Source: Pelargonium cotyledonis (taxonomy: Eukaryota > Streptophyta > Magnoliopsida > Geraniales > Geraniaceae). From it: DNA of 31,846 nt. Within the stretch, counting starts at the first letter, position 1; every line of letters starts with the position of its first letter. The stretch lies in NCBI GenBank assembly GCA_036897625.1, contig JAYMTA010000303.1, positions 1 to 31,846 of the forward strand, read 5' to 3'. Positions 1-13,400 of the stretch are shown piece by piece. The notes under the pieces are model-generated. The model worked only from the letters and a program-made list of their open reading frames with translations, was not told where the DNA came from and did no database searches. The translations under genes were made by a program, and so were the position numbers.

Positions 1-190
<190 letters not shown>

Positions 191-1081
191 CTAGGAAAAA
201 AACTGAAACAAGAAACAAAAAACAAATAAGTCCACTTGCAGGAGCTATATATGAATGTTACAACAAAATATAGATTTCAAGTTCAATAGATCCTGACAAC
301 ATATTAATCAAAAGAATAGACAGAATACACCACTGATTGCAAACACGTAGATTATACCATTCAAACAAGCCATACAAAATACTCTTACTGAGCAATTGAT
401 AATAACAAAAGTATGATTGTGAACACATATTATACCAAACAGACAGGCTATACATATAGTTGAGCAATAGTTAAGAACAAAGGCAGGCAATAAAAAATAA
501 ATTAACAGAACTCCGCAAAACAGAGGAACAAGTGAGTTCAAATCATCAAGCAACAAACAAAATGAGGACACACACACATAAATTATATTCAACCATTGAC
601 ACTCTAGAAAGACAAATAAACAATATTATAATGCCAACCCCAAATCAAAAACCATGCAGTCGCATGAATATAAAAACAAACAAATGCTAATCAAATTAAT
701 ACACAGAAAATATACAACTAATTGCAAACACATAATGTATACCATAAAGACCTGATATACAGCATGTTCAAGTTGATCGATTGATAAGAACAAACGCAGA
801 TGAATAAAATTTAACCGGCCAAAACTCCGGAAATATGAAGAAAACACAGCAACAAGTGAGCTCAAATCACGATGTGATTATATACGCGATATTCAACAAT
901 TAAACACCAAAATTACAACATATAGATTGAGAGTAACAGAAATTCATGAAAATCAACGTTAAATCACATCAGATTAAGCTTAAATCAGAACAAGATCAAA
1001 CACTCCTACACGTTAGACATGCGGATCTATTGATCGGAAAAGCATTGTGATCATAAACAAAAACTATATCAGATAACACAC
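191..1081 (-). other. Leader (5'UTR) intron of the eEF1A gene
   Basis: On the minus strand a donor GCGAAG|GTGTGT lies at about 1081 and an acceptor TTTTTCCTAG at 191, just before the start codon. The 0.9-kb interval is AT-rich with no sustained coding frame. Plant eEF1A genes typically carry such a leader intron, which raises expression; that function is inferred here from the family. Two partly similar stretches (about 300-560 and 650-880) share phrases such as 'acaagtgag.tcaaatca' and 'ttgcaaacac', suggesting an old internal duplication of the intron. Confidence 0.85.
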
Positions 1082-1154
1082 CTTCGCAGAGACGATTCGA
1101 CGATAACCGGGCCGCGATAGCAGAGAGCGAAGTGTAGAAAATGTGAGGAGGAGC

Positions 1155-1232
1155 TAGGGTTTATGAAGAGGAAGTGCTTATTTATATGATCACGAGAGAG
1201 GCATCAACCCTTTTTATTTACCAAAATGCCCT
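1155..1232 (-). promoter_or_regulatory. eEF1A core promoter: TEF1 box, TATA box, telo-box
   Basis: Read on the minus strand, three elements stand in the order known for plant eEF1A promoters. AGGGCATTTTGGTAA (1218-1232) matches the TEF1-box pattern AGGGGCATNNNGGTAA. TATAAATA (1179-1186) is a TATA box. AAACCCTA (1155-1162) is a telo-box just downstream. Transcription would then start near 1150 and the first untranslated exon would run to 1082. The elements are seen directly; their activity is inferred from work on Arabidopsis eEF1A promoters. Confidence 0.8.
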
Positions 1233-1239
1233 TGTATTT

Positions 1240-2199
1240 TCTTCTCTTTTTTCCTTTATTGATATAAAAAAATCAATAATTTTTTTTAAGAAAAAAAAAG
1301 TTCAAAATTAGAGACATATAATCGTCCATCCATATCTTAAAGTTTGATAAAAATGCTTAGTCCTTATCAATACAAAATTAACATGAATATCTCATAATTT
1401 TGAGGTAGCTAGAGTTTACATTAAAAACCTTTAAATTTATTTTATTATTGCGGATATTAAGAATTTAAATGAAATTCTCATTATTATTATTTACTTGTAT
1501 TTTTAAACAAAAGTACTTGAATTTTTTCTTTTCCTGTGTACCAAAAAAAAAGTTCTAGAATTGAACACATATTATATGATAAATTGTTTAAACAACCATA
1601 TATTATACTACTGTTTTTTATTGGGATCTTGAATAGTGTATTTTTTTTAATCATTTATCTCTTTAAACTTACATGTTGTGGGACTTCGAAAGTTCTAGTA
1701 CTCCATTGTGATTCCGTTGAAACGAATTTAAGAGTTCTATTCATTATTTTAAAATTTTATCGTATTTACATAACTCGTGTGTATAATAATAGTTATTGGA
1801 GGTTATATTATGTATTTTTTATATTATTCTATTTTATCTTGATAATATAAAAGATGCATAAAAGTGAATGAACAAATAATATAAAATTATTTATTCAACA
1901 ATATATATATATATACAAAATAAATCACGAAATTGAAAAAAATGAAGTTGTTATTTTTATTCTATATCAGAGATATAGGACGACAGTAATATAATAACGG
2001 TGGCCCGTGTTGTCCTCTCAAAACCCCATTACATATACTAGTATAATTTAATAATTTCAACGGTGGTACATTTATATCTACTAAGTGATAATGATGTATC
2101 ATAAAGTTATAGAGATCATGAATTTTATCTTATTTTTCATGTCATATTCCACTTTAATCGAAACATTCAATAGAATACACAGTAAATTTTAAAAATACG
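1240..2199. other. AT-rich spacer, no gene seen
   Basis: Very AT-rich DNA with homopolymer runs and a short (AT)n tract near 1901-1915. Open frames here are short, rich in F, I, Y and L, and resemble no protein family. Nothing functional is recognised. Confidence 0.7.
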
Positions 2200-2520
2200 G
2201 CATATTCTAGAATAAAAGAACATATACATATACCAACTAGGTTAGTTATATGCTTTATGTTCCTTGGTATTTCATGGCAATGTTAATTGACCTCTGGGGC
2301 GGGACTTGTATAAAAATCAAACATTTGAACATAAATTCAGATAGTTCACATTCTTGAGATCTAATGTGTTGCTATTTATTTCGTTAATATCAAAAGTAAA
2401 ATGACATATATATTAAAATGCATCATTACTCACTTGGATGCATTTGCACACCTTGTAAGTTATAGGCTACAAGTGTATGCGCATAAATGTTGTCAAACTA
2501 AATTCGGATGTGCATTAGTA
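2200..2520 (+). pseudogene. Decayed fragment of the SIZ1 gene (exon 2 scrap plus introns 2 and 5)
   Basis: Four blocks match the intact SIZ1 gene in the same order and orientation. 2200-2221 resembles part of SIZ1 exon 2 (5606-5627; 19 of 22 bases by eye). About 2260-2350 resembles intron 2 at 6290-6390 (shared phrase TTCAGATAGTTCACATTC). 2360-2374 resembles 6455-6468 (ATCTAATGTGTT). About 2393-2515 resembles intron 5 at 7767-7885 (shared GTAAAATGACAT, TTTGCACACCTT). SIZ1 exons 3-5 are missing between the blocks. Intron matches mean a DNA-level partial duplication, not a processed copy. It lies about 2 kb upstream of SIZ1 and has no coding capacity. The alignment is by eye, so the ends are approximate. 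Confidence 0.72.
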
Positions 2521-2999
2521 GTATAAAATCATTTTGTTGTTGGTATGACGCTTAAGTTAGTTCTTCATGAAATTAAGTAGGTGCTTATGCAAATCGATGT
2601 GTCACAATTGAAACTTTGAACGTGTAATTGGAAAAGGGTGATCGAAAATGTTCGCTTGTGTGCTCATAACTATACATGAATGACGATAGTTGCTAACTTA
2701 TGTATTCCCTTATTTATTTAGGTTTTTTGAACTCCGAAGTACCATCTCTTAAAATTTAAAGCTTTGTTGTATAACTTTTTATTTGTGTTTGCCAATATTT
2801 GATTGGGTTATGTAGGTGAATTAAGTATAGCAATGTGGAATGTTGTTGCCATGGAAGCTTTGGTTCAACTATTTTTTTTCTAATTTATAAAAAACTTGGA
2901 TTGAGAACTGGTCTTTTGAATTTTCTTTATATACACGTGTATGAGAGATACACGCATGACACAACTGAAACGGAATGTATTTCAGATCGCGTGTGTTGA

Positions 3000-3310
3000 G
3001 TGCGACATATTCATAGGAGCATCTGGAGGTTCTAGGACTTGGATTGATGGCCCAAGAGTATTATGATGTGTCATCAAACTCATATACATCTCAGCCCGCA
3101 TTATTGTTCGTTGAATCTTTGAGTGTCGCCCACGAAGATTCTTCAACGCCAACACTTGCCACGTCCATACTGGCTAATGTTCGGTAGCAAAATCATTGCC
3201 TTGGAGGGCGGCATCGAGGGCATTAAAGATGAGCATCCAATGATGCAACAAGAGTTCGCTAGGTACCAAGCAAAAAAGGAGGCAACACAAGATGTTGTGG
3301 GCATATGAGT
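3000..3310 (+). other. Coding-like relic of unknown origin
   Basis: This stretch is clearly less AT-rich than its surroundings and reads like decayed coding sequence. One frame runs from about 3069 to 3184 (EYYDVSSNSYTSQPALLFVE and on) before a stop. Another frame holds 61 codons from 3123 to 3308 with a plausible amino-acid mix (KIIALEGGIEGIKDEHPMMQ, then QEFARYQAKKEATQDV). The open frame shifts between the two near 3180. I do not recognise the family. It may be a remnant of a transposon protein or of a host gene; I cannot tell which. Confidence 0.35.
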
Positions 3311-3480
3311 ATTGAGATTCCCTTTAATTGTTCCAGCAAAATAAAGTTATAATATAACAGTTGGACACCAGCATCCAAACATTGGTGTAAAACGGGTCGG
3401 ACCCCTCTGACACCCTAAGTATCCTAAATGAGCCTTAAAACTTTCGTGTTGGACTTCAAAAAATAAATGTAGAGAAAGTT

Positions 3481-3503
3481 AAAAAAAAAAAAAAAAAAAA
3501 AAA
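3481..3503 (+). repeat. Poly(A) tract, 23 bases
   Basis: A run of 23 A residues lies about 170 bases downstream of the coding-like relic. It could be the tail of a retroposed element or a simple repeat. I found no clear flanking direct repeats, so I keep it as a simple repeat. Confidence 0.7.
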
Positions 3504-3539
3504 CTTAATTGACACATCAAATTACACAAATACTCATGT

Positions 3540-3790
3540 ACAACATATGAGACATATAACTAGATCGAGCTGTCAATTTAAATTTGAATCCGCAAATACC
3601 CAAGAATCAATTCGACTCAAAATCGATCTAATACAAATGGTTTCTCAAATCAAATTAAATTTATCGTACACAAATATAGATCGAATAAAACAAATATACT
3701 CCGATAAGTATATTTTTACACGAAGATACAAAATCCAAACAAATTTTAAGAAATCTTATCAGATCTGAAATATGAATCCTAACTTGAATA
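3540..3790. repeat. AT-rich dispersed-repeat-like sequence
   Basis: The stretch is low in G on the plus strand and begins GAGCTGTCAATTTAAATTTG (from 3566), which resembles the hAT-MITE end GAGCTGGCAATTTGGAT seen at 18448-18466 (minus strand). No matching right end was found, so it may be a truncated element. The open frame across it (73 codons) looks non-coding. Confidence 0.3.
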
Positions 3791-4099
3791 TTACTTATCT
3801 AAAGTAAAAGATAGTTGGTATTCAGATCGTACGGATCCGAAGCACTCAATCAACAACACATCATCGAATTTAGCAGACTCTATCAAAGGTTGTGTACTGT
3901 AACTGCTTACGTGGCATGATAAAAGCTCCTGTTGTACCAGTTTCGCATTGGCACAAAACGCACACATTCTCACGTGCGCAAAACCAAAAAGCGTGCGCAG
4001 CACCGAAACCGAACCCGGACTTGTTTCGGTTAAAAAACCGGATTGCATAATCAGCTATAGGTCCGGTACATTGTAATTGGAGAGGATTGGTTCGAGTTG

Positions 4100-4480
4100 G
4101 GGTCTCTTTTTTCGGTCAAAATAAAGAACGCAGAGCATAGAGAGAAAGGCCGGCTCCAGCGACCCCCAAACCCTAATTCTATCACAATCGGTTGCTGTTT
4201 CTCACTCAATTCAATCGCGGAAGCGAGGTTCGTTCCGGTTTCTAGGGTTCCAGATTCTTGTTTCGCAGATTTTCTGAAACGCCACTCTGATTCTCTTTTT
4301 CTGCGGTTTTGTGTAATTCGAATGGATGCTGTTTTTGATCAGTTTCGTGTTGCGTTTGTTTATTGTGATTAGATCGATCGCTTCCCGGGGACCGTGCGGA
4401 TTGGTTTGATGCTTATGATTGTTGAATATTCGCTGTTTCAGCTGAGGAATCTGTAGAGATTTGGGACTTTTGCATCGAAG
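4100..4480 (+). promoter_or_regulatory. SIZ1 leader region with telo-box and probable leader intron
   Basis: A telo-box AAACCCTAA occurs at 4168-4176 in a C-rich leader. The ending TTTCAG at 4435-4440 looks like a splice acceptor 40 nt before the SIZ1 ATG. A fitting donor GCGAG|GTTCGT lies at 4227/4228, so a leader intron of about 210 nt (4228-4440) is likely. The 91-codon frame starting at 4097 runs across this region but has no family resemblance and would be broken by the intron. Confidence 0.55.
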
Positions 4481-7400
4481 ATGGATTTGGTAGCTAGTTG
4501 CAAGGTGTCTATTTGCTTCTCACTCAATTTGATTGTTGTTGTGCCACTGTATTATTTTCAACTGTCCAAGTTAGTGCCAGTGCTGTGCATGTTTAATTTT
4601 TATTGTTTCGCGCATTTAGTTGTTGAAGGAATGCTACAAGATTGAGTTGTGCTTGAAACATTGAATGTTTAATTTGTAATAGAATTCAGAGTAATTTTTT
4701 GATATACTATTGTGAATGGACGTTCTTGTTTGCGGATGATATGCAATTGTTTTATTGTCAGGCAGTTTTGCATGAATGGCTTTTGTTAGCATCTTTGGTT
4801 GGCTTGATTGAGCTGTAATATGTCAGACTATGAAGAAATGTAATTGAATCTCTGGAAATATGAGGATTGGGCAGCTTTTCTTTCCCAACAAACTATTACC
4901 ACATGCACATGCATTACGATCTGAAGTAGTCTTGATTTTATAGGATGCCATGTACTAGAATATCAACATTTTTGGTATCAGTTTGCAACAGCAAAATAGT
5001 TTCTTTTTATTAAAATCTTATTCTGCAACTTTGCACGGTACGCTTACCTGATCATCTTCTTTAATCCAGTCCCTTATGTTGTCTAGACGGCATCCATACT
5101 ATATGTCTATATCCAGGATGAATTAGGACACTGAGTTTATTCAATACTATGGGATCATTGCACTTCCATTCATGGATAGGTATATGTCTATAACTATGTA
5201 TGGTATGGTCATCCAGCATGGATGAAATGGATATTTTATTTTACACATAATGTACTTCCTTATTGTTCACAGTGATTGAATTTTATACTGGGATTACTGC
5301 ATCATCATCATCATCATCATCATCTCTCTTTATATATAAATTGGGCTTTCTAGTATTAATGTCAAGAGGATACATTGGTCATATGTAAGAGGCTTGCATT
5401 TTTGTCCACTGTATATGCTGAGGCGGATCATTTGGTGTTAACTGGTCCCTACTGCAGTTTTAGTTCATATTATTATTGTTAAAGGGTGAATGTAGTGCAC
5501 AGAACTGCTCTCTCTCTCAAACTTAAAGTTTTATAAGTCTGCTGCTAACATTTTTCTATTTTAGTTTAATAATGATATTTTTGGTTTCTATTTCAGGACA
5601 AGTTGGCGTATTTTAGAATAAAAGAGCTGAAAGATATCCTCAGTCAGTTATGTCTTTCAAAGCAAGGGAAGAAGCAGGTGTTATACTTGAAATGCCATTT
5701 ACTTTTTATGCATTGATTTATTTTGGTGCAATGTGTATCATGGAATGAAATAATAAGAAAAAACATGAGAGGCAGGATTTAACAGAGGATACAAGGCTAG
5801 TTTGGATGGAGTGGAAAAGGAGAATGCAAGTAGAGGTTCCTTAATAATTTTGCTAGAGGATTCATCTAGTGAAAGGCTCTGTTGTTGCACGAGAGCACTG
5901 ATGCTCCAATCACAATGATTCCAACTGGAAGTTGTGCATTGCTTATGAATTCTAGTAATTTGTTTAACCTTATCAGTTTCTAGAGGACTTATCAATTTTA
6001 TATTTCTTATATATATTTATGTGTTTTAAATGCTCATTAGTCATTACATTAGTTTAGGCTACTCTATCGAGTTATATGTAATTGTCACCTATCATCATTT
6101 GCTTTGTCATACACATTCCTATTCCATTTGAACCATCTATTTTATGTGAAATTTTTTGGTATCTTTCTTGACTGTGTAGGCTGCCAATATGAGCTTGTGT
6201 AAATAGAATTAACAATATTTGTGATGACTTCTATTCTTTAGCTTATTTTGATATATACTTTCATCTTTTATTAAGTCTTTTACCTTTTTGTGGTATTTCA
6301 TGGTAATGTTAATTGACTAAGTTTGGGGCAGGACTTATATAAAGTAAACATTTAAACTTAAATTCAGATAGTTCACATTCCTTAGGAAATTTACTAGCCA
6401 GTTTGCTAGAATGTTTTTTTAAGAGCCTTGTAAACTAGTGTTTGAATTTGTTATGATCTAATGTGTTAATTTTTTTTGTAGGACCTTATTGAAAGGATAT
6501 TAAAAACCTTTACTGATGAAGAAGGTAATTGGCTCATCCCATGTCAATCAAGAAGATACATTGTTACAAACTCATAAGTTAAATATTCTCATTTCAGGTT
6601 AAAAATTATAGTGATAGTAGTATAGTTATGCTATTATAGACTTCTGTACTGTCAAATTTAAAGACATTATATTCATAATTTATGTTCTTATGATGTCATT
6701 TTTTGTTTTATTTAATCCCCAATGAGTGGCTCATGTGGGAAACAGTAGCAACATGTTTGTTTGATATTAGAATAGGCAACTACACTCTGGCCATCTGCTC
6801 GGTGCTATATTATTGCTGTTGTTGTTGTCAGTGTTGCACATTGAGCTCCAATGTTTGGGATGAATTTCAGTAAAACAAAACTGCGGCCCTGTGCATGAGT
6901 CATTGTGATAAAAGTTATCTATATAATCACAGCTTTTATTTGGTGTTGATGAAATTGGTGACACCTTAATTGTTGGGGCGCCAATCCCTCACAATAGAGG
7001 TCTAATGTTTGTAATCTATTTGGTGGGGTGGGAAGGGGTTTTCAAAAGGGGATATACCCCTTAATTGTAGCTCATTAGCCCAATGGAAGAAACAAATGTT
7101 CCATTTGCTGTACAAATTAAACCTCTGATATTTTGGTGAGATGAATCAAGATATCTTGAACAATGATTTTTGTAATTGTTAACCCTCTGAACCTAGGCTT
7201 AGTACTTCATGCTTGCTTTCCTTGTGTAGTTATATTTGTTTTTACCTGCCTTCTATACTTTCTTATAATCATTCTTTAGTTGGGAGATCATGTGTTTCCT
7301 TCTCTCTCTCTCTCTCTTTTTTTGTCTTACATATTGGGGTTGATTTGCTACACCTCTACATTTCAATTTTGTTAAAATGCAAAATTTCAAGATATTTTCA

Positions 7401-10400
7401 TTAAATCATCTCAAGCCTTTCATCTTGTTTTTGTAGATTCCAAAATGCGGGCAAAGAAGCATGCTATCAGAAAGGAAGAGGTAGCAAAACTAATAGATGA
7501 TACATACAGGTTTGTGTTTTGTAATTATTATATCTTTTGTGCTTTAGATGCTCATTCTACGCCCGGATATTATTTTGATTTTCCACTGTTTTCTGACATG
7601 GTTGTCTCCAGGAAAATGCAGGTTTCTGGGGCCACTGATTTAGCATCGAAGGGACAAGGGGCCTCAGATAGCAGTACTGTAAAAGTTAAAGGTGAAATCG
7701 AGGATCGGTTTGAAGTAGATACGAAGGTTCGGTGTCTATGTGGCAATGCATTGGAATCAGGGTCAATGATCAAGGTAAAATGACATCTGTCATATGCATT
7801 ACTCCCTTGGATATGTTTGCACACCTTTTAAGCTACAAGTATGTGGACAATAGTTGTCCAACTAAATACAAATGCGCATGTGGAGAGCTATGATATTTTC
7901 CCCTTTCTTTCAAGATCCCCAAATTAAAACCATGCATTGGGATGAAATGAGTGAAGAGTTACAAAAATCATTTACATACATGTTGATTTCAGAAAAGTTG
8001 ATATTTGGACAGCATGAGCGAAGAGTTATCAGAACTCATTATCAAAATTTATAGTGCTTTTACAAAGACTGGCGATCATGCTTGTCTTGTTGTTACATAT
8101 GCACTTTCAAGATTTATACTGACTTCTATTCCTCTTGTTATTTATTTATAATTATCCACATAAACCTTTCCTTATCTGCATATGCTTGTTTTTTCTTTGA
8201 TGGGTTATTAATTGTGTTTGTTCCTCATATCTTACCTTTTCTTTTTTGTTTGTTGGCAGTGTGAGGATCAAAGATGCAATGTGTGGCAGCACATGAGTTG
8301 TGTTTTAATTCCAGAGAAACCCTTGGAGGGGGATCCACCTGTTCCTGACATATTTTATTGTGAAATTTGTCGACTAAATCGGGCAGATCCGTACGTATCA
8401 CCATGACTTTTCTTTCTGAGTCCCATTGGATAAAATGATAATGAAGTCACTTGGCTTCTATTAGTTTGACGTTGGGCATTTTCTTAGGCTAGCAGCGCAA
8501 TTGGTCCCTGCCTCACACATTAAATCTCCTAATATTTAGTTGTATTTTGCACCGTGATAGTACAGATTTTACCTTTGTCCCTTTGCTATAAGATGTTCTA
8601 TTGACCATAATTATATCAAATAATTATGCCATTTTCAAATTATTCATTTATTATTTTTTGTATGCCATTTTAGTCTAAAAATGGTGAGCTTTTTATGATA
8701 TGGTTGCTCATCAGAGATTAAGAAATACCAATAATTAATTTTTGTACCATTTTCTTTTTGTTAAAATTATGTGGTGGGAGTCATTGTATGTGTATAACTG
8801 AATGTGCAATTTAATAGTTATCCTTCATATAACAGTGCAGTATATGCTCTCTATGGTAGTCTTGCTGATGCGCTGTTTAACATCTCTATTTTCCTTCCGT
8901 ACACAGTTTTTGGCTTTCAGTGGCACATCCTCTGCTTCCTTTGAAGTTGACTACTTCAAATATTCCTACTGATGGGTTAGTACCAAATCTATTTGAACTT
9001 GGTTCTGACTTGAAATTTTTGAATATTGTGTACACAACTCCTGTTAGACTTCTGTTTAATGTGGTTTAATATCATCCAGCACTAATCCAGTGCAAAGCGT
9101 GGATAAAACATTTCAACTCACGAGGGCAGATAAGGATTTATTGGCAAAGCAAGAATACGATGTTCAGGTTGGCTCTTATATTCTTGCTTGATGAGTTGAA
9201 GTCTCCTATTTAGTTGTGACTGTACTGATTATATATGCTTAATGACTATGTTGTAGGCTTGGTGTATGCTTCTGAATGACAAGGTTTCTTATCGAATGCA
9301 ATGGCCCCAATATGCAGATCTACAGATCAATGGTATGGTGATTGGTAGTTCATGTTTGGTGTCTACTCGTATATTGCACATAGACTGATGGATTTTCCTG
9401 TTGTTATTGCTTGGTTTGAAATATTTGGTATATGATGAGCATAAATCCTATTTTTGGTATTCCTAGGTTAAAACTACCTCACTTTCATAATAAGTGTCGT
9501 TTTCGAGTATTTCATACAAATAAAGAAGTTATGTAAAATGAGTTAATTAACCTTATGTGATTGCTTGTCTACTGAATAATTATTACATCTACTCAATAAT
9601 TACTTCTAGTGCGAGTAATAAATACTGTTCTTGGGAATACAAAAGGGGCATAGTTGGGAAGTCAAATGCATTTTTATCTAGAAATTGTATAATGACACTT
9701 TTTTCAAACAACTTTGCTTTTTAGAATGACTTATTTTGGAACAGTGTTATATTAATAGAAGGTATCTTTTCTGAATGTGGATAAAAGAAGGTATAGTAAT
9801 ATAATAAACTGCTGTCATTATAAATAATTCTATTTTATCTCATTCTTGTGGCATTTTTATTTTATTTTTCAATGTTGAATGTTTTATCCCACAATTTTAA
9901 TGTTCTAAAATTTTTAATTGTCACTTCAATTTTGAATGACTTGGTGTTGAAGTGGTATGTAAAATATTTATTTATTATCTGCGTAAATCCTGCAGGTGTA
10001 CCAATGCGCGCAATTAATAGACCCGGGTCTCAACTTCTAGGGGCAAATGGTCGTGATGATGGCCCAATTGTGAGCTCTTTCTCTTTTACCACCTGAGGGT
10101 TTTAGTGTATTGGATTCAAATGATTTTTGTGTTATTTCTTAGCTATCTTCCTTTCTTTTGTCAGATTACACCATGTACCAAAGACGGAATTAACAAGATT
10201 TGCTTAACAGGATGTGATGCTCGCATATTCTGTTTCGGAGTTAGACTTGTAAAGCGACGCACAGTTCCGCAGGTTGGTCTTTCAATAAGAAGTCGTCAAA
10301 TACATTCCTTTTGATAAAATTTCATCTTTTGTTAGCGCTGTGGATTTGAATGATCAAGTTATATTACAATGGGTTTTTATTTTATTTTTCAATTTGTACT

Positions 10401-13400
10401 GACTCAATTAAGAATCGTAGACCAATAGTTCGTCCTTATGTATTTGATGTGTACACATATTCAAGAGCTATGATGTACTAGATACGACTAAAGAGTCTAA
10501 TATCATTAGGGTGTATTGGATAAGTAATGGTATTTGTGATAGAAGCTCTCGAGTTTCAAGACTAATATGAGATGGAAAGCAAATTTGGATGCGAGGCACC
10601 AGTGTAATTTACCTCTATATGTTTCATGTTGGATCTCTTGTCCCTGATCATGTACTACTAAAAAAATTGTTTAGATCTCTTCTGCTCTTGAATTTCTCCT
10701 CATTTGTGGTTATTAATTGTCATTGTTTTCTAGATTCTAAACTTGATTCCCAAGGAATCTGATGGTGAGCGATTTGAGGATGCTCTTGCTCGTGTACGCC
10801 GTTGTATTGGTGGTGGAGCGGCAACTGATAATGCTGATAGTGATAGTGATATTGAAGTTGTTGCAGATTCTTTTGTTGTCAATCTGCGATGTCCGGTAAG
10901 TTGAGATAACATGTATATGACATTCTTTGCTAATAAGCCATTTATGAAATGCTTTAATAAGTTTCCTGAATATCATTCGTATGTATATATGTTATATAAT
11001 TTATGTATGAGGAATCATCGTTACTTTTATTAGTGTCATAGAAGGCTTAATTTAGTTCTAGTTCAAATCTATATGTTAGTGTTCTGTTAGGATTTTCGCA
11101 TAAGTTGATATTTTTTTTATTGAAAATAATAAGTTAACGATTTTTATGGAAGGAATGACATCATGTTTGTGTGATGTGGGACCTAAATATTTGTGAATTA
11201 ATACAAGTTGCTGCCTTTTGTTAACTGATGCTGGATTTATTGACAGGATAGATGGAGTTTACTCCTGCTATGCTCAATTGTGAACATTATGACTGCTATT
11301 TAGTTAAACTTGTATGCAACTAGTAATTCTAGAAAAAAATTCCATCTAATTATCAAATGTGAAAGTTAGGATGTTTGATGAATATACATGTGGTGGTTAG
11401 CTCTCGTATTTCCCTTTATCACCGTATTCAACATTTGACAACCCCTATGTTGTTTGGGTAATGGCTTGTTTTTGGTTGTTGTTATAATACATAGTATTGA
11501 ACTCTGTTATGATTGATGCTATTCGCAGATGAGTGGTTCAAGAATGAAGGTTGCTGGACGATTTAAACCTTGTGCTCACATGGGTTGTTTTGATCTTGAA
11601 GTTTTTGTGGAAATGAACCAACGGTCTAGGAAGGCAGGCAACTAAAAATAATTGTATATTGTTCTGTTTCTCTTATATATATATATATATCTTGTTTGTT
11701 TGAACAAATATGTTACTTTTCTGCAGTGGCAATGCCCTATTTGCCTGAAAAACTTCTCACTGGAGTATATAATTATCGATCCGTATTTCAATAGCATCAC
11801 ATCTTTGGTAGCATTTCTTCTCTACTTGCTGTTTTACTCCAGTTGTCAATTTAGATCGAATGCATCATATACTTGATGTAGACATTAATTTGAAATTGGT
11901 TTATTTTTTGTGGAGTAGATGAGACATTGTGGAGAAGATGTTACCGAAATTGAAGCAAAGCCTGACGGTTCGTGGCGTGTAAAATCTAAAAATGAAAGTG
12001 AACGTAGAGAACTTGGGGATCTTGCACTGTGGCACTCTCCTGAGGGTAATCTATGTGCTCCTGTTGAATTAGATGTTAAGCCAAAAATGGATGCACTGAA
12101 ACAAGTCAAACTGGAAGGAGGTTTTTCAGATGGTCATACGGGGTTGAAACTAGGAATCAGGAAGAATAGCAATGGGTTTTGGGAAGTCAGCAAACCTGAT
12201 GATACGAACACATCTTCTGGTCATAAATTCCAAGAGAAGTTACATAATAATAATCAGAAAGTTATCCCAATGAGCAGTAGTGGTACTGCAAGTAGGGATG
12301 GTGAAGATGCTAGTGTAAACCAGGATGGTAATGGGAATTTTGATATCTCTGTCAACAATGGAATTGAACTTGATTCTTTGCCTCTGAATCTTGATTCAGC
12401 ATATGGATTTGCTGACCGTAACTCATCTGCACAGTTGGGAAATGCAGAAGTTATAGTTCTCAGTGACTCAGAAGAAGAGAATGATATGTTGGTGTCTTCT
12501 GGAGCTGCCTACAATAACAATGGATCTGATGTTGGCGTTCCTTTTTCTGTGCCTCATTCCGGAATGGATTCATATCCGGAAGGTCAGACTCTTGGGAACG
12601 GTTCATGCTTGGGTCTTTTTAATACCAATGAAGATGAATTTGAAATGCCCCTTTGGCCATTACCTCCCGGGAACCAAACAAGCACTTTCCAATTATTTAG
12701 TTCAGATGCAGATGTCTCAGATCCTTTAGTTGATTTACAGCATGGCTCTGTTAACTGTCCCCCATTAATGAATGGCTATACATTGGCTCCTGATGCTGCC
12801 CTTGAACCTGCTTCTTTGGTCCCAGATTCTTCAGTTAATCGTTCTGATGCTGACATGAATGACAACTTAGTGGATAATCCTTTGCCATTCGGGAGAGATG
12901 ATTCTTCTTTACAGATATTTCTTCCAACTAGGCCTTCACACACACCGGCCCAATCTGATTTGAGAAATCAAGCTGATGTGTCAAATGGAATGCGCACTGA
13001 TGATTGGATCTCTCTTAGGCTTGGTGGCACTGCCAGTTGTGGTCACGGAGAGTCTACAGCTGTGAACAGGTTGACTTCTAGACAACATATGTCATCCAGA
13101 GAAGGTGTCACAGTTTCGTTGGCTGACACTGGTTTGTTACTTTTACTATTTAACGCAACAGGCTAGTTTTTCTTTTCTTCTCGTTTGAAAGAGGCGATTG
13201 TGTTTCTGGTATTATCATTATATGCTGTTTGTTTTAAGGATTCAATATATTGCTGCTGATCGTTGCCCATTTTGCAGCTTCTTTACTAGGTGGTATGAAT
13301 GATGGTAGATCTGAGAAGTCAAGTAGGCAAAGATCAGATAGTCCCTTTTCATTTCCTCGGCAAAAACGTTCCGTGAGGCCACGGTTGTATCTTTCTATTG

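Noticed and set aside
385-393. IVD without a catalytic Glu (YEIGGGTSE)
   Set aside because: Residue numbers, not bases. In IVD the catalytic Glu is at another place (E268 in DLERLVLA here), so Gly at this site is normal.
258-865. Three minus-strand frames of 69-94 codons
   Set aside because: They lie inside the eEF1A leader intron and read as AT-rich noise (F, I, Y, C rich).
1536-1850. 104-codon plus-strand frame
   Set aside because: Very AT-rich, with F/I/Y/L-dominated composition, no family resemblance and no splice or promoter context.
12463-12729. 88-codon plus-strand frame
   Set aside because: An out-of-frame reading inside the large SIZ1 exon 15.
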